Source of the DNA: Bosea sp. 29B
Lineage (GTDB): Bacteria; Pseudomonadota; Alphaproteobacteria; Rhizobiales; Beijerinckiaceae
Direction: 5' to 3'
Assembly (NCBI RefSeq): GCF_902506165.1
Contig: NZ_LR733817.1
Coordinates: 620,001 to 684,000 of the forward strand
Length of the DNA stretch: 64,000 bases
Part shown: positions 36,300 to 44,781 of the stretch, in pieces
Layout of the letters: every line of letters starts with the position of its first letter
How positions within the stretch are numbered: position 1 is the stretch's first letter
Notes under the pieces: generated by a model
What the model saw: only the letters and a program-made list of their open reading frames with translations
Database searches by the model: none
What the model was told of the DNA's origin: nothing
Position numbers and translations under genes: made by a program

Positions 36300-37505
36300 A
36301 TGACTGCCGAAACCACCCTTGAAAAGCGCCTTGAGCCACGCCGCGACCGTTTGAAGCTGGTCGACCCGGCGCTGGAACAGACTCCCGCGCCCGTCGAAGG
36401 CCGCAAGGCGAGCGACGACATGGCCGCCCCGTCCCAGGCCGCCGAGAAACCGGCGCGCAAGCGCAGCGGCGCCAAGCGCGTCGCGCTGATCCTCGTCGCC
36501 GGCACGGCGCTTACCGCCAGCCTCTGGTATGGCATCGACTGGTGGCGCAATGGCCGCTTCATCGTCTCGACCGACGACGCCTATGTCGGCGCCGAAATGG
36601 CGACGATCTCGGCCAAGCTGCCCGCCAACATCGCCACGATCGCGGTGACGCAGAACCAGGAGATCAAGGCCGGCCAGCCGCTGGTCAAGCTCGACGATGG
36701 CGACCAGCGCATCGCGCTGGAGAGCGCCCAGGCCAAGAGCGCCACCGCCAAGGCCACGCTCTCGCGCATCGACGCGCAGATCGAGGCTGCCCGCGCCAGC
36801 CTGCAGCAGGCCCAGGCGCAGCAGATTTCGACCGAGGCCGCCGTCACCCGCACCACCGCCGATTTCGACCGCGCCCACAACCTCGCCGCCAAGTCCTATG
36901 GCTCGCAGGCGACGCTCGACGCCGCCACCGCCGCACGCGACCAGGCCGTCGCCTCGCTCGCCAGCGCCAAGGCCGGCGTCGTGCAGGCGCAGGCCAATAT
37001 TGAGGTGCTGAAGGCGCAGCGCGTCGAGGCCGCCCGCCAGATCGACGAGCTCAAGGTCGCCGAGGACAAGGCGGCGCGCGACCTCTCCTTCATGTCGATC
37101 TCGGCGCCGATCGACGGCCTCGTCGCCAACACCAACATGCAGCTCGGCGACCTCGTCAGCGCCGGCAAGCGCCTGATGTCGATCGTCCCGCTCGACAAGG
37201 TCTATGTCGACGCCAACTTCAAGGAGACGCAGGTAGGCCCGCTGAAGATCGGCGACAAGGCGAAGATCACCGTCGACGCCCTGCCCGGCCAGGCTTTCGA
37301 CGGCACGGTCAGCGGCATTGCCGGCGGCACCGGCTCGGTCTTCACCTTGCTGCCGCCCGACAACGCCACCGGCAACTTCACCAAGATCGTCCAGCGCGTG
37401 CCGGTCCGCATCGTCCTGTCGCCGGAATCGGCCGGCAAGCACATTCTGCGCCCGGGCATGTCGGTCGTGGTCTCGATCGACCCGCGCGGGAACGTCGCGA
37501 AGTAA
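36300..37505 (+). CDS. HlyD family efflux adaptor, EmrA-like
   Basis: A 401-residue periplasmic adaptor. It has a cytoplasmic N-terminus (about 60 residues), one membrane anchor at 60-80 (RVALILVAGTALTASLWYG), a beta-barrel/lipoyl part beginning STDDAYVGAEMATISAK, and a long coiled-coil hairpin (about 120-250; Ala/Gln/Glu-rich). It returns to the barrel at FMSISAPIDGLVANTN. The ISAPIDG signature is typical of EmrA/HlyD proteins. The start ATG at 36300 follows the second TetR operator. Its partner transporter is 276 bp downstream. Confidence 0.93.
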   Translation: MTAETTLEKRLEPRRDRLKLVDPALEQTPAPVEGRKASDDMAAPSQAAEKPARKRSGAKRVALILVAGTALTASLWYGIDWWRNGRFIVSTDDAYVGAEMATISAKLPANIATIAVTQNQEIKAGQPLVKLDDGDQRIALESAQAKSATAKATLSRIDAQIEAARASLQQAQAQQISTEAAVTRTTADFDRAHNLAAKSYGSQATLDAATAARDQAVASLASAKAGVVQAQANIEVLKAQRVEAARQIDELKVAEDKAARDLSFMSISAPIDGLVANTNMQLGDLVSAGKRLMSIVPLDKVYVDANFKETQVGPLKIGDKAKITVDALPGQAFDGTVSGIAGGTGSVFTLLPPDNATGNFTKIVQRVPVRIVLSPESAGKHILRPGMSVVVSIDPRGNVAK

Positions 37506-37506
37506 C

Positions 37507-37617
37507 CAGAGCCCGTTCCGATCGGCTTGCACGCAAGCCGATCGGCAAAACGGTCTCTTACGCAAAGTGAGAGGCGGATTCACGGATCAGGTCGTTCCGG
37601 CCTGATCGAATCCGGCT
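37507..37617 (+). repeat. 111-bp dispersed intergenic repeat, copy 2
   Basis: Same element as 17932-18042 but in the opposite orientation. It begins with CAGAGCCCG, holds CCGATCGGCTTGC/GCAAGCCGATCGG as a 13-bp hairpin (37518-37544), and ends near AATCCGGCT. It lies between the adaptor and MFS genes of the efflux operon. Confidence 0.85.
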
Positions 37618-37781
37618 CTCACCGGGCCCTCGACCCGAGGAGCCATTTCCGACCGGGAAATGGCGATGCGCCAAGGCTCAATCGCCCCTTCTGGGCCAAA
37701 GCGCACCGCGCCTCACGGCGCTCCTCGGGCCGGGGGCCCGGCTCCGTAAACCAGACAGAAATCTCCTGTCGAGGAGGCCGC

Positions 37782-39374
37782 ATGGCCACCGCCACGACCG
37801 CCATCCCGGCCGCCGCCGCGCCGGCTGCCGACGCCATTCCACTGCGCCGGATCTTCGCCTTCCTGGCGATGGTCTTCGGCATGTTCATGGCGATCCTCGA
37901 CATCCAGATCGTCTCGGCCTCGCTCGCCGAGATCCAGGCCGGCCTGTCCGCCTCCAGCGACGAGATCGCCTGGGTCCAGACCGCCTACCTGATCGCCGAA
38001 GTCATCATGATCCCCTTGTCCGGCTATCTCAGCCGGGCGCTCTCGACCCGCGTCTTCTTCTCGATCGCAGCCGCCGGCTTCACGGTCGCGAGCATCCTCT
38101 GCGCCACCTCCAGCTCGATCAACGAGATGATCCTCTGGCGCGCGATCCAGGGCTTCATCGGTGGCGGCATGATTCCCGGCGTCTTTGCCGCGGCCTTCAC
38201 CATCTTCCCGGCCTCGAAGCGGCCGATCGTCTCGCCGCTGATCGGCCTGATCGCCACGCTCGCCCCGACGATCGGGCCGACCGTCGGCGGCTATCTGAGC
38301 CATGCCTTCTCCTGGCACTGGCTCTTCCTGGTCAATGTCGTGCCCGGCATCGGCGTCACCATCGCCGCCTGGACGCTGATCGACTTCGACAAGCCCGACC
38401 ACAGGCTGCTGCGCCGCTTCGACTGGGTCGGCCTCGGCGCCATGGCCGCCTTCCTCGGCAGCATGGAATACGTGCTCGAGGAGGGTACGCGGCTCGACTG
38501 GTTCGAGAGCCACGAGATCGTCCTGTTCTCCTTCGTGATGGTGATCGGTGCCGTCCTGTTCTTCTGGCGGGCGCTGACGCGCGACGATCCGCTGGTCGAT
38601 CTCTACGCCTTCAGGAACCGCAACTTCGCCTTCGGCTCGCTGTTCTCCTTCACCATGGGCATCGGCCTCTACGGCCTGACCTATCTCTACCCGGTCTATC
38701 TCGGACGCATCCGCGGCTATGATGCGCTGATGATCGGCGAGACCATGTTCGTCACCGGCCTCGCCATGTTCCTGACGGCGCCGATCGCGGGGCGCCTCTC
38801 GGCCAAGCTCGACCCGCGGATCATGATGATGATCGGTTTCGGCGGCTTCGCGCTCGGCACCTACATCGCCTCTGGGATCACTGCCGATTGGGACTTCTAC
38901 GAGCTCCTGGTGCCGCAGATCCTGCGCGGCTGCTCGCTGATGCTGTGCATGGTGCCGATCAACAACCTCGCCCTCGGCACCCTGCCGCCGCAGCAGCTCA
39001 AGAATGCCTCCGGTCTCTACAACCTCACCCGTAATCTCGGCGGTGCGGTCGGGCTCGCCGTCATCAACACCCTGCTCAACAACCGCACCGACCTGCACAT
39101 CACCCGTCTGCACGAGGTTGTCGCCGCCGGACGCCAGATCGCCGAAGAGAACCTCGCCTCGATGACGCAGCGCTTCATCGAGTATGGCGACGCCGCCCAG
39201 TCGATGGCGCTGAAGCTGCTGACGCAGCGGGCCCACAAGCAGGCGCTGGTCATGGCCTTCGGCGACGTCTTTCTCGGCCTCACCGTGATCTTCGGCGCCC
39301 TGGTGTTGCTGTCCCTCTTCATGACCAAGCCGCCGGCGGCCAAGCCCGGAGCCGGAGGCGGTGGCGGGCATTGA
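37782..39374 (+). CDS. DHA2-family MFS multidrug transporter, EmrB-like
   Basis: A 530-residue proton antiporter with about 14 transmembrane helices, starting at ATG 37782 after GAGGAGG. MAILDIQIVSASL is the helix-1 motif of DHA2 proteins, and RAIQGFIGGGMIPGVF in helix 4-5 and LIATLAPTIGPTVGGYLS (antiporter motif C) are present. The C-terminal tail is Gly-rich. It pairs with the adaptor upstream to form a tripartite EmrAB-type pump, probably using a TolC-type channel from elsewhere. The 276-bp gap holds a dispersed repeat. Confidence 0.94.
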   Translation: MATATTAIPAAAAPAADAIPLRRIFAFLAMVFGMFMAILDIQIVSASLAEIQAGLSASSDEIAWVQTAYLIAEVIMIPLSGYLSRALSTRVFFSIAAAGFTVASILCATSSSINEMILWRAIQGFIGGGMIPGVFAAAFTIFPASKRPIVSPLIGLIATLAPTIGPTVGGYLSHAFSWHWLFLVNVVPGIGVTIAAWTLIDFDKPDHRLLRRFDWVGLGAMAAFLGSMEYVLEEGTRLDWFESHEIVLFSFVMVIGAVLFFWRALTRDDPLVDLYAFRNRNFAFGSLFSFTMGIGLYGLTYLYPVYLGRIRGYDALMIGETMFVTGLAMFLTAPIAGRLSAKLDPRIMMMIGFGGFALGTYIASGITADWDFYELLVPQILRGCSLMLCMVPINNLALGTLPPQQLKNASGLYNLTRNLGGAVGLAVINTLLNNRTDLHITRLHEVVAAGRQIAEENLASMTQRFIEYGDAAQSMALKLLTQRAHKQALVMAFGDVFLGLTVIFGALVLLSLFMTKPPAAKPGAGGGGGH

Positions 39375-39487
39375 GGTCCGCCGAATGAGGCTCCCTGCAC
39401 TATGGACAACTCCCTGATGCGTCTTGCCGCAGGTGCGAAGAGATTGACAGTCGGCTTTGGAGAAGGCAAAAATACTAACAATATCAG

Positions 39488-39510
39488 TAGTTTAGATAAA
39501 TTCTAAACTA
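39488..39510 (+). promoter_or_regulatory. ICE-type Irr operator upstream of irr
   Basis: TAGTTTAGA (39488-39496) and TCTAAACTA (39502-39510) form a perfect 9-bp inverted repeat around TAAAT. The core TTTAGA-N5-TCTAAA fits the iron-control element described for rhizobial Irr. It sits 34 bp before the irr ATG, with TTGACA at 39444 as possible -35, which suggests autoregulation. Confidence 0.85.
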
Positions 39511-39543
39511 CAGTGGCACCGATCTTCGAGTTGGAAGGCGTTC

Positions 39544-40077
39544 ATGAGCATTCTGTCCCTCAAGGATGGCATCCCGGCGCGGACCCAGGCGGAGCAGATC
39601 CCCTGGCCCCAGAAGGCCCCGGCTGCCTGCCCGATCAGCGCGGTCAAGGCACGCCTGCGCAGCGTCGGCCTGCGTCCGACCCGCCAGCGCATGGCGCTGG
39701 GCTGGCTGCTCTTCGCCAAGGGCGACCGCCATGTCAGCGCCGAGATGCTCTATGAGGAGGCGCTGCGCGCCCGCGAGCCGCTCTCGCTCGCCACCGTCTA
39801 CAACACGCTGCGCCAGTTCTCCGAGGCCGGCCTGCTGCGCCAGGTCTCGGTCTCCGGGCCGAAGACCTTCTTCGACACCAATGTCTCGGAGCATCACCAC
39901 TTCTACAACGAGGACGACGAGACCGTCGTCGACATCCCCGGTTCCGAGATTCATGTCTCGGGCCTGCCGGTCGCGCCGGAAGGCATGATGATCTCCTCGG
40001 TCGAGGTGATCGTGCGCCTGCGTCGCGCCGATGGCGAGGAGACGGTGACGAAGGTCGCCGGGGGCCACCGGGCGTGA
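39544..40077 (+). CDS. irr: iron response regulator Irr (Fur family)
   Basis: A 177-residue Fur-family regulator with an N-terminal extension typical of Irr. The Cys-Pro heme regulatory motif is at C29-P30, the position used in Bradyrhizobium Irr. The winged helix lies around PTRQRMALGWLLFAKGDRHVSAEML to SLATVYNTL. The histidine cluster H117-H119 (SEHHHFY) is the second heme site. Under iron or heme sufficiency Irr is degraded; when stable it binds ICE boxes. An ICE palindrome precedes its own gene and another precedes bfr. Its stop overlaps the bfd-like start (GTGA). Confidence 0.95.
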   Translation: MSILSLKDGIPARTQAEQIPWPQKAPAACPISAVKARLRSVGLRPTRQRMALGWLLFAKGDRHVSAEMLYEEALRAREPLSLATVYNTLRQFSEAGLLRQVSVSGPKTFFDTNVSEHHHFYNEDDETVVDIPGSEIHVSGLPVAPEGMMISSVEVIVRLRRADGEETVTKVAGGHRA

Positions 40078-40361
40078 TCGTCTGCTCCTGCAACGTTCTT
40101 TCCTGCCGGCAGATCAAGGGCACCATTGCTCCTGACGGCAGCGGTCCGCGCACCGCGGGCGAGGCCTATGACTGCCTCGGCTGCAGCCCGGATTGCGGAC
40201 GTTGTGCCCGCGAGGTCCGCTCCTTGCTCGTCGAGGCGCGCGCCGCCTGCGCCAGCCAGTGCCATAGCTGCGCCAGCCACGATATCGACTGCGCCGTGCA
40301 TGTCTCGGTTGGCCTGATGATGGCTGGCCTCGAAGAGAACGACGACCGCGTCGCCGCCTGA
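40074..40361 (+). CDS. bfd: bacterioferritin-associated ferredoxin-like protein with extra Cys cluster
   Basis: A 95-residue [2Fe-2S] protein starting with GTG inside the irr stop. C4 and C6, with C41 and C44, are the four ligands of the Bfd cluster (CSC...CGRC). Further Cys at 11, 34 and 37 and a C-terminal group (C59, C63, C66, C73) are not part of the usual roughly 64-residue Bfd. The protein should reduce ferric iron released from bacterioferritin. It is translationally coupled to irr and lies 109 bp before bfr. Confidence 0.88.
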   Translation: MIVCSCNVLSCRQIKGTIAPDGSGPRTAGEAYDCLGCSPDCGRCAREVRSLLVEARAACASQCHSCASHDIDCAVHVSVGLMMAGLEENDDRVAA

Positions 40362-40425
40362 TTCGACGCGACGCTTTTCTCGCGCCAGGCGCGAAATCTG
40401 CCCTTCCCTTTCCTATCCGGCCGCT

Positions 40426-40450
40426 CTACATTAGGATCATTCTAATGTAG
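40426..40450 (+). promoter_or_regulatory. ICE-like palindrome upstream of bfr
   Basis: CTACATTAG (40426-40434) and CTAATGTAG (40442-40450) form a perfect 9-bp inverted repeat; the core ATTAGGA-TCA-TTCTAAT resembles the Irr box consensus. It ends 20 bp before the bfr ATG, a repressor-like position. Confidence 0.8.
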
Positions 40451-40470
40451 TCGATTGCGAGGAGAGCGGC

Positions 40471-40959
40471 ATGAAGGGCGACAAGAAGGTCATCGAATAC
40501 CTCAACAAGGGCCTGCGTTCCGAGCTCACGGCCATCAACCAGTATTGGCTGCACTACCGGATGCTCGATAATTGGGGGCTGAAGGACATGGCCAAGACCT
40601 GGAAGAAGGAATCGATCGAGGAGATGGTCCATGCCGACCGTTTCGTCGACCGCATCCTCTTCCTCGAAGGCTTCCCGAATCTCCAGACCCTCGACGCGCT
40701 GCGCATCGGCGAGAACGTCAAGGAAGTGATCGAATGCGACCTCAAGGCCGAGGTCGAGGCACGCTCCCTTTATCAGGAAGCGGCGAAGTACTGCCGCGAT
40801 GTCGGCGACTACCCGTCCGAGGACCTGTTCAAGGCCCTGATGAAGGATGAGGAAGGCCATATCGACTTCCTCGAGACGCAGCTCGACCTGATCGGCCGCA
40901 TCGGCCTCGAACTCTACACCCAGAAGCATGTCGGCGGGCTCGTGGGCGACGAGCACTGA
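40471..40959 (+). CDS. bfr: bacterioferritin
   Basis: The 24-mer iron-storage cage protein, 162 residues. All ferroxidase ligands are at canonical numbers: E18, E51, H54, E94, E127 and H130. M52 is the axial heme ligand, so this is a true heme-containing bacterioferritin. It sits downstream of irr-bfd, and an ICE-like palindrome lies 20 bp before its start, consistent with Irr repression when iron is scarce. A strong terminator follows. Confidence 0.97.
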   Translation: MKGDKKVIEYLNKGLRSELTAINQYWLHYRMLDNWGLKDMAKTWKKESIEEMVHADRFVDRILFLEGFPNLQTLDALRIGENVKEVIECDLKAEVEARSLYQEAAKYCRDVGDYPSEDLFKALMKDEEGHIDFLETQLDLIGRIGLELYTQKHVGGLVGDEH

Positions 40960-40989
40960 CCTGCGGCAGCCGTTTCAAAGGGGCGATCG

Positions 40990-41018
40990 ACCGGGCCTGG
41001 TGACAGGCCCGGTTTTTT
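40990..41018 (+). terminator. rho-independent terminator of bfr
   Basis: ACCGGGCCTG (40990-40999) and CAGGCCCGGT (41004-41013) form a perfect 10-bp stem with loop GTGA and a run of six T. Confidence 0.95.
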
Positions 41019-41089
41019 GTTGCGCAAGCGCCTCCCCAAACACCGCACCGCGTGTCAGAAACCGGCTACCCTGATGGAGGACCGAACGA

Positions 41090-41629
41090 ATGGCTGAGAT
41101 CGTCGCGGTAGCTCGGGATGAAGGCCACCGCTTCAGCAAGCCGCTCCTGCCGGCGATTCGCCTGCTCACGGGCCTCGGCGTCGAAGGCGATGCCCATTGC
41201 GGCGAGACGGTGAAGCATCGCTCGCGTGTCGCCGTCGATCCGACGCAGCCGAATCTGCGCCAGGTCCATCTGATCCATGCAGAGCTTTTCGAGGAGCTCG
41301 CCGCCAGCGGTTTTGCGCTCCGGCCCGGCGATATGGGCGAGAACGTCACCACGCGCGGGCTCGACCTGCTCGCTTTGCCCGCCGGCGCCCGCCTGCGGCT
41401 CGGTGCCGAGGCGCTCGTCGAGATCACCGGCCTGCGCAATCCTTGCGTCCAGATCGAGGCCTTCCAGCCCGGCCTGCTCAAGGCCGTTCTCGGCCGCGAT
41501 GCGGACGGAAAGCTGATCCGCAAAGCCGGCGTCATGGCAATCGTGCTGGAGGGCGGAGAGGTCCGTCCCGGCGATTCGATTGGGATCAGCTTGCCCGCTT
41601 TGCCGCACCGGGCCCTAGAACGCGTTTGA
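41090..41629 (+). CDS. MOSC domain protein
   Basis: A 179-residue single-domain MOSC protein. This sulfur-carrier domain is shared with Moco sulfurases and YiiM-type enzymes. GVEGDAHCG near residue 31 and PGDMGENVTTRGLDLLALPAGARLRLG are family signatures. The expected sulfur-carrying Cys is in LRNPCVQIEAFQPG (about residue 121). It probably acts with the molybdenum cofactor or in detoxification of N-hydroxylated compounds; nothing nearby specifies which. Confidence 0.92.
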   Translation: MAEIVAVARDEGHRFSKPLLPAIRLLTGLGVEGDAHCGETVKHRSRVAVDPTQPNLRQVHLIHAELFEELAASGFALRPGDMGENVTTRGLDLLALPAGARLRLGAEALVEITGLRNPCVQIEAFQPGLLKAVLGRDADGKLIRKAGVMAIVLEGGEVRPGDSIGISLPALPHRALERV

Positions 41630-41680
41630 GGCGGCAGAGCCTTTCGGCCCGCCGCCTCATCGAAGCGTCAAGATCGTAGG

Positions 41681-41707
41681 CCGGTCAGGCTGATGCAGCC
41701 TGACCGG
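41681..41707. terminator. strong hairpin between convergent MOSC and cold-shock genes
   Basis: CCGGTCAGGCTG and CAGCCTGACCGG form 12 perfect base pairs with a 3-nt loop. A weaker stem, GAGGCGGC/GCCGCCTC, precedes it. There is no T-tract, so termination is inferred from the convergent layout. Confidence 0.65.
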
Positions 41708-41731
41708 TGAGATGCGCTCGCGACCAGCTCC

Positions 41732-42391
41732 TCAGAGGAAGCTGATGTTCGCGGCCTCGGGGCCCTTCTTGCCGGCGCGGATCGAGAAGCGCACGCGCTG
41801 CCCGTCCATCGGCGGCTGCAGGCCGCTACGGCTCAGCGACGAGACGTGCAGGAACACGTCCGGCCCGCCCTTGTCGGGGGCGATGAAGCCGAAGCCGCGA
41901 TCGGTGTTGAAGAACTTCACCGCGCCGTCGAACGGGCCTTCCATCGGGGCGCTGGCGCCACGATCGAAGCCACCGCGATCGCCGCGGTCGAAGCCGCCAC
42001 GGTCGCCGCGGTCATAGCCGCCGCCACCGCCATAGCCGCCACCGAAATCGTCGCGCGGCGGGCGCGGCGAGAACGGACGACCACCGCCACCCGGACCGCC
42101 GGCGCCACGCGGCGCGGCAGGGGCTGCGGTCGAGGCGTCGATCTCGTGGACGGAGACGACCTGCAGGCCGCGCCGGCCTTCGCCGAGATCACAGATGATG
42201 GTCGCACCGGGCTGCAGGTCCTGCGGATCCTGCGGGCCGATGGCCGAGATGTGGAGAAAAACGTCGCCGGAGCCGTCCGCCGGAGAGGCAAAGCCGAAGC
42301 CTTTCTCCGGATCGAACCACTTGACCTTGGCTTCGATATTCTCGTGGGTGACGAAGGGCGCCGGGGCGGCGGGCTTACGACGATCGAACAT
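41732..42391 (-). CDS. cold-shock protein with two CSD domains
   Basis: A 219-residue RNA/DNA-binding protein. CSD1 lies at about residues 20-80 (AKVKWFDPEKGFGFASP, DVFLHISAI), and CSD2 at 154-218 (GAVKFFNTDRGFGFIAPD, DVFLHVSSL). The linker is Gly/Arg/Asp-rich with tandem GGFDRGDR repeats. Both domains keep RNP1 (KGFGF, RGFGF) and RNP2 (DVFLH). Two-CSD proteins are common in Hyphomicrobiales and act as RNA chaperones or translation regulators. It is divergent in function from its neighbours and is monocistronic. Confidence 0.95.
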   Translation of the reverse strand: MFDRRKPAAPAPFVTHENIEAKVKWFDPEKGFGFASPADGSGDVFLHISAIGPQDPQDLQPGATIICDLGEGRRGLQVVSVHEIDASTAAPAAPRGAGGPGGGGRPFSPRPPRDDFGGGYGGGGGYDRGDRGGFDRGDRGGFDRGASAPMEGPFDGAVKFFNTDRGFGFIAPDKGGPDVFLHVSSLSRSGLQPPMDGQRVRFSIRAGKKGPEAANISFL

Positions 42392-42570
42392 GCAGCTTCA
42401 ACGATAGTGACCGGGAGCACGCAATCTAGCGCAAGCTTCCGGGTTCGTCATCGGTGCGGCGCAGCAAAAATGCTTGTCCGGCGAAATCGTGCCGGATTGC
42501 AAATTTTTTCCCCAGCGACCGCCGTTTCAAGCGGCGGATCGACTAAAACTCACCCGTTCCGGAGCAGACG

Positions 42571-43290
42571 TCAACCGTCCTGTCCCGGCGCAGCTTCCGA
42601 GCAGCGGATCATCTGCACTTTCTTGGGCATCTCGCCGACCGCCGGGACGAACTGTCCGGTCTGCGGATCGAGGAGCATCAGCATGCCGCTGGCGACCGCG
42701 AAATAGGCGCCGTGCAGGTGCAGCCTGCCCTTGCTCTCGAGGATATTGATGCAGGGGAAAGTGCGCAGGTTCGCGAGCGACTGCTGGACCGAGAGCAAAG
42801 CGAGGCGCTCCACATAATCGTCCAGAGTCTCGTTTCGACCGCGCCCGCCCGAGCGCCTGGCCGCGGGTTCGACCAGCGTGATCCAGCGGCCGATGAAATC
42901 GCCGGACGAGAGCGGTCCCTGCGTATCGTCGGCAAAGGCCTTGATGCCGCCGCAGCGGCCATGGCCGAGCACGACGATATGCTCGACCTTGAGCGCCTGG
43001 ACGCCGTATTCGAGCGCTGCCGAGGTGCCGTGCAGCTGGTCGTCCGGCGAGAAGGGCGGGATCAGGTTGGCGATGTTGCGGATCACGAACATCTCGCCCG
43101 GGCTCGCATCGAAGATCACTTCGGGCGAGACCCGCGAATCGCAGCAGCCGATCAGCATGATCTTCGGCGTCTGGCCGCTTTCGGCGAGTTTTTCGTAGCG
43201 ACTCTGCTCGCGAACGAAGCGGTCGTCCAGGAAGGCACGATAGCCTTCCGTCAGGCGCTGCGGGAACGGCTCGGGGGCTTGCTGGTCCAT
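42571..43290 (-). CDS. beta-class carbonic anhydrase
   Basis: Hydrates CO2 to bicarbonate. The 239-residue protein has the zinc ligands C49 (in GCCDSR), H110 and C113 (GHGRCGG), with the D51-R53 dyad of the active site. EYGVQALKVEHIVVLGH is the typical stretch before the second zinc block. It is cytoplasmic, with no signal peptide, and probably supplies bicarbonate to carboxylases. The start is ATG at 43290. A 180-bp gap separates it from the cold-shock gene. Confidence 0.95.
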   Translation of the reverse strand: MDQQAPEPFPQRLTEGYRAFLDDRFVREQSRYEKLAESGQTPKIMLIGCCDSRVSPEVIFDASPGEMFVIRNIANLIPPFSPDDQLHGTSAALEYGVQALKVEHIVVLGHGRCGGIKAFADDTQGPLSSGDFIGRWITLVEPAARRSGGRGRNETLDDYVERLALLSVQQSLANLRTFPCINILESKGRLHLHGAYFAVASGMLMLLDPQTGQFVPAVGEMPKKVQMIRCSEAAPGQDG

Positions 43291-43360
43291 GGCTCAGTTG
43301 GGCCAGAAGCCGACGGCCCTCGTCAAGAGCCCGTCCAGCTGATTCTGCTGCAACGCAGCA

Positions 43361-43675
43361 TCAAATCTCGCAAAACTGCTTCTGCAATCGCGCCGCCAGC
43401 GCCAGCGCATCGCCGCAAATCAGGATGCGCTTCACTCGCGCGCTCGCGCCGGCCGTCAGCGAAACCTGGGAGCGGGAGACCGAAAACTCTTTGGCCAACA
43501 GCGCGATCAGCGCGGCATTGGCCTCGCCCTCGCTCGGAGCGGCCCGGACTCTGGCCTTCAGCACGTCGCGCCCATCGGCCAGCGTCTCGACGCCGTCAAG
43601 GCCATCGCGCCCGCCGCGCGGCGTCAGGCGGACGGACAGCACGAGCCCGTCCGACGTGACCGACCAGGCGGCCAT
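43361..43675 (-). CDS. DUF167 (YggU) family protein
   Basis: A 104-residue protein from ATG 43675. RLTPRGGRDGLDG, VLKARVRAAPSEGEANAALIALLAKEF and VSLTAGASARVKRILICGD are the three conserved blocks of DUF167/YggU. The function is unknown. It follows the YggT gene by 5 bp on the minus strand, the widespread yggT-yggU pairing. The longer frame reaching 44389 runs antisense to tRNA-Ala and is not real. Confidence 0.93.
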   Translation of the reverse strand: MAAWSVTSDGLVLSVRLTPRGGRDGLDGVETLADGRDVLKARVRAAPSEGEANAALIALLAKEFSVSRSQVSLTAGASARVKRILICGDALALAARLQKQFCEI

Positions 43676-43680
43676 CCGGC

Positions 43681-43971
43681 CTAGAAAACGTTCGGGTAGA
43701 TGTAGCGGGTGATCACGCTCTGGATGAAGAAGATCAGCAGCAGCAGGATGATCGGCGAGATGTCGATGCCGCCGAGATTGGGCAGCATGTTGCGGATCGG
43801 CCGCAGCGCCGGCTCGGTGATGCGGTAAAGGAAATCCCAGACCGTCGAGACGAACTGGTTGCGGGTGTTGACGACGTTGAAGGCGATCAGCCAGCTCAGC
43901 ACGGCCGAGGCGATCAGGATCCAGACATAGAGGTTCAGCGCCAGCATCACGACGTCGAGAACGGCACGCAT
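43681..43971 (-). CDS. YggT family membrane protein
   Basis: A 96-residue inner-membrane protein from ATG 43971. One hydrophobic block lies near residues 3-30 ([25 protein letters not shown]) and one near 68-88 ([17 protein letters not shown]), with the conserved [20 protein letters not shown] between. The family is linked to cell envelope and ion homeostasis; the role is not established. It is cotranscribed with the DUF167 gene. Confidence 0.93.
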   Translation of the reverse strand: MRAVLDVVMLALNLYVWILIASAVLSWLIAFNVVNTRNQFVSTVWDFLYRITEPALRPIRNMLPNLGGIDISPIILLLLIFFIQSVITRYIYPNVF

Positions 43972-44080
43972 CGAGCAGCATCTCCGAGAAGGCCGGGCAC
44001 TCTGCGACAAGCACCCACAAAACTCCTGCCGCAAGCGATTGACAGGAGCGCAACGCAGGGCCTAGAAGGCCAGCGCCCTG

Positions 44081-44158
<78 letters not shown>

Positions 44159-44250
44159 GATTTCTGCTAAATAGCCGGGATTAAACGGGATTTGGCGGGA
44201 CCAGGTGGTCTTACCCCAACAAGCGGCAGCGCTTGGCCGTGTGCCCTCTC

Positions 44251-44460
44251 CTATCGAAGCCGTGGGGTCGCCGCGGTACTCGATGGATCGTGGTCGACGA
44301 TTGATCGCGAAACCCAGCTCCATTGCGCCTTGGCCGCCGCGGCCCCTTGACCGTAGCTCGCGCCGTCCTCCAGCCCGAGTGATTCGCAAGCTTCGGATGG
44401 CATCACGACGCTGTCGGCGGTGAGCGCTGCGCAGACCCGTTTGAGCGCGACGACCAGCAT
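44251..44460 (-). CDS. small phage-like ORF D, function unknown
   Basis: 69 residues (MLVVALKRVCAAL..., with GLEDGASYGQGAAAAKAQW). It is the last of a leftward series of short genes pointing to tRNA-Ala. The same frame is open upstream to 44571, overlapping ORF C in another frame, so the true start is unclear. No domain was recognised. Its position and size fit prophage early-region genes. Confidence 0.4.
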   Translation of the reverse strand: MLVVALKRVCAALTADSVVMPSEACESLGLEDGASYGQGAAAAKAQWSWVSRSIVDHDPSSTAATPRLR

Positions 44461-44476
44461 CTCCGGCGACGAAGCC

Positions 44477-44611
44477 TCAATCTCTTCCTCGCGCGGCAAG
44501 TTGACGAGCGAGCGGAATGCTCGCCGCAGCGTCGGCTTCCACCTGCTCTTCGCTGGAGGCGATGGCCGCACCTGTCAGGCCGGCCTTACGTACAATCTGC
44601 TGACTGCTCAT
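44477..44611 (-). CDS. small phage-like ORF C, function unknown
   Basis: 44 residues (MSSQQIVRKAGLTGAAIASS, then Glu/Ala-rich). Its ATG overlaps the stop of ORF B by the ATGA arrangement, which supports translation. No domain was recognised. Confidence 0.4.
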   Translation of the reverse strand: MSSQQIVRKAGLTGAAIASSEEQVEADAAASIPLARQLAARGRD

Positions 44612-44781
44612 GCGCGGCGCCCCATTGGTATGACGCACCTGCCGATGACCAGTTCCCCGTCAGCGAAGACGACGGGCAGATGGCCGTAGAACGAGAACGT
44701 CGGGAGAGTGACGGGCTTCACGGCGAAGGAGCGCGACGGCTTGCCCCGGCCGCAGCTGCGGTTGATGCGGATCGGGCTCAT
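44608..44781 (-). CDS. small phage-like ORF B, function unknown
   Basis: 57 residues, basic N-terminus (MSPIRINRSCGRGKPSRSFA) followed by a beta-rich stretch (FYGHLPVVFADGELVIGRC). It starts in ATGA overlap with the truncated ORF A and ends in ATGA overlap with ORF C. Such tight chains of tiny genes are usual in phage genomes. No family was recognised. Confidence 0.45.
   Translation of the reverse strand: MSPIRINRSCGRGKPSRSFAVKPVTLPTFSFYGHLPVVFADGELVIGRCVIPMGRRA

Noticed and set aside
37713..39371. 552-codon leftward frame
   Set aside because: Antisense to the EmrB-like transporter; charged low-complexity product.
41917..42420. Alternative leftward frame across the cold-shock linker
   Set aside because: It is Arg/Ala-rich out-of-frame reading of the Gly/Arg linker; the CSD frame is clearly coding.
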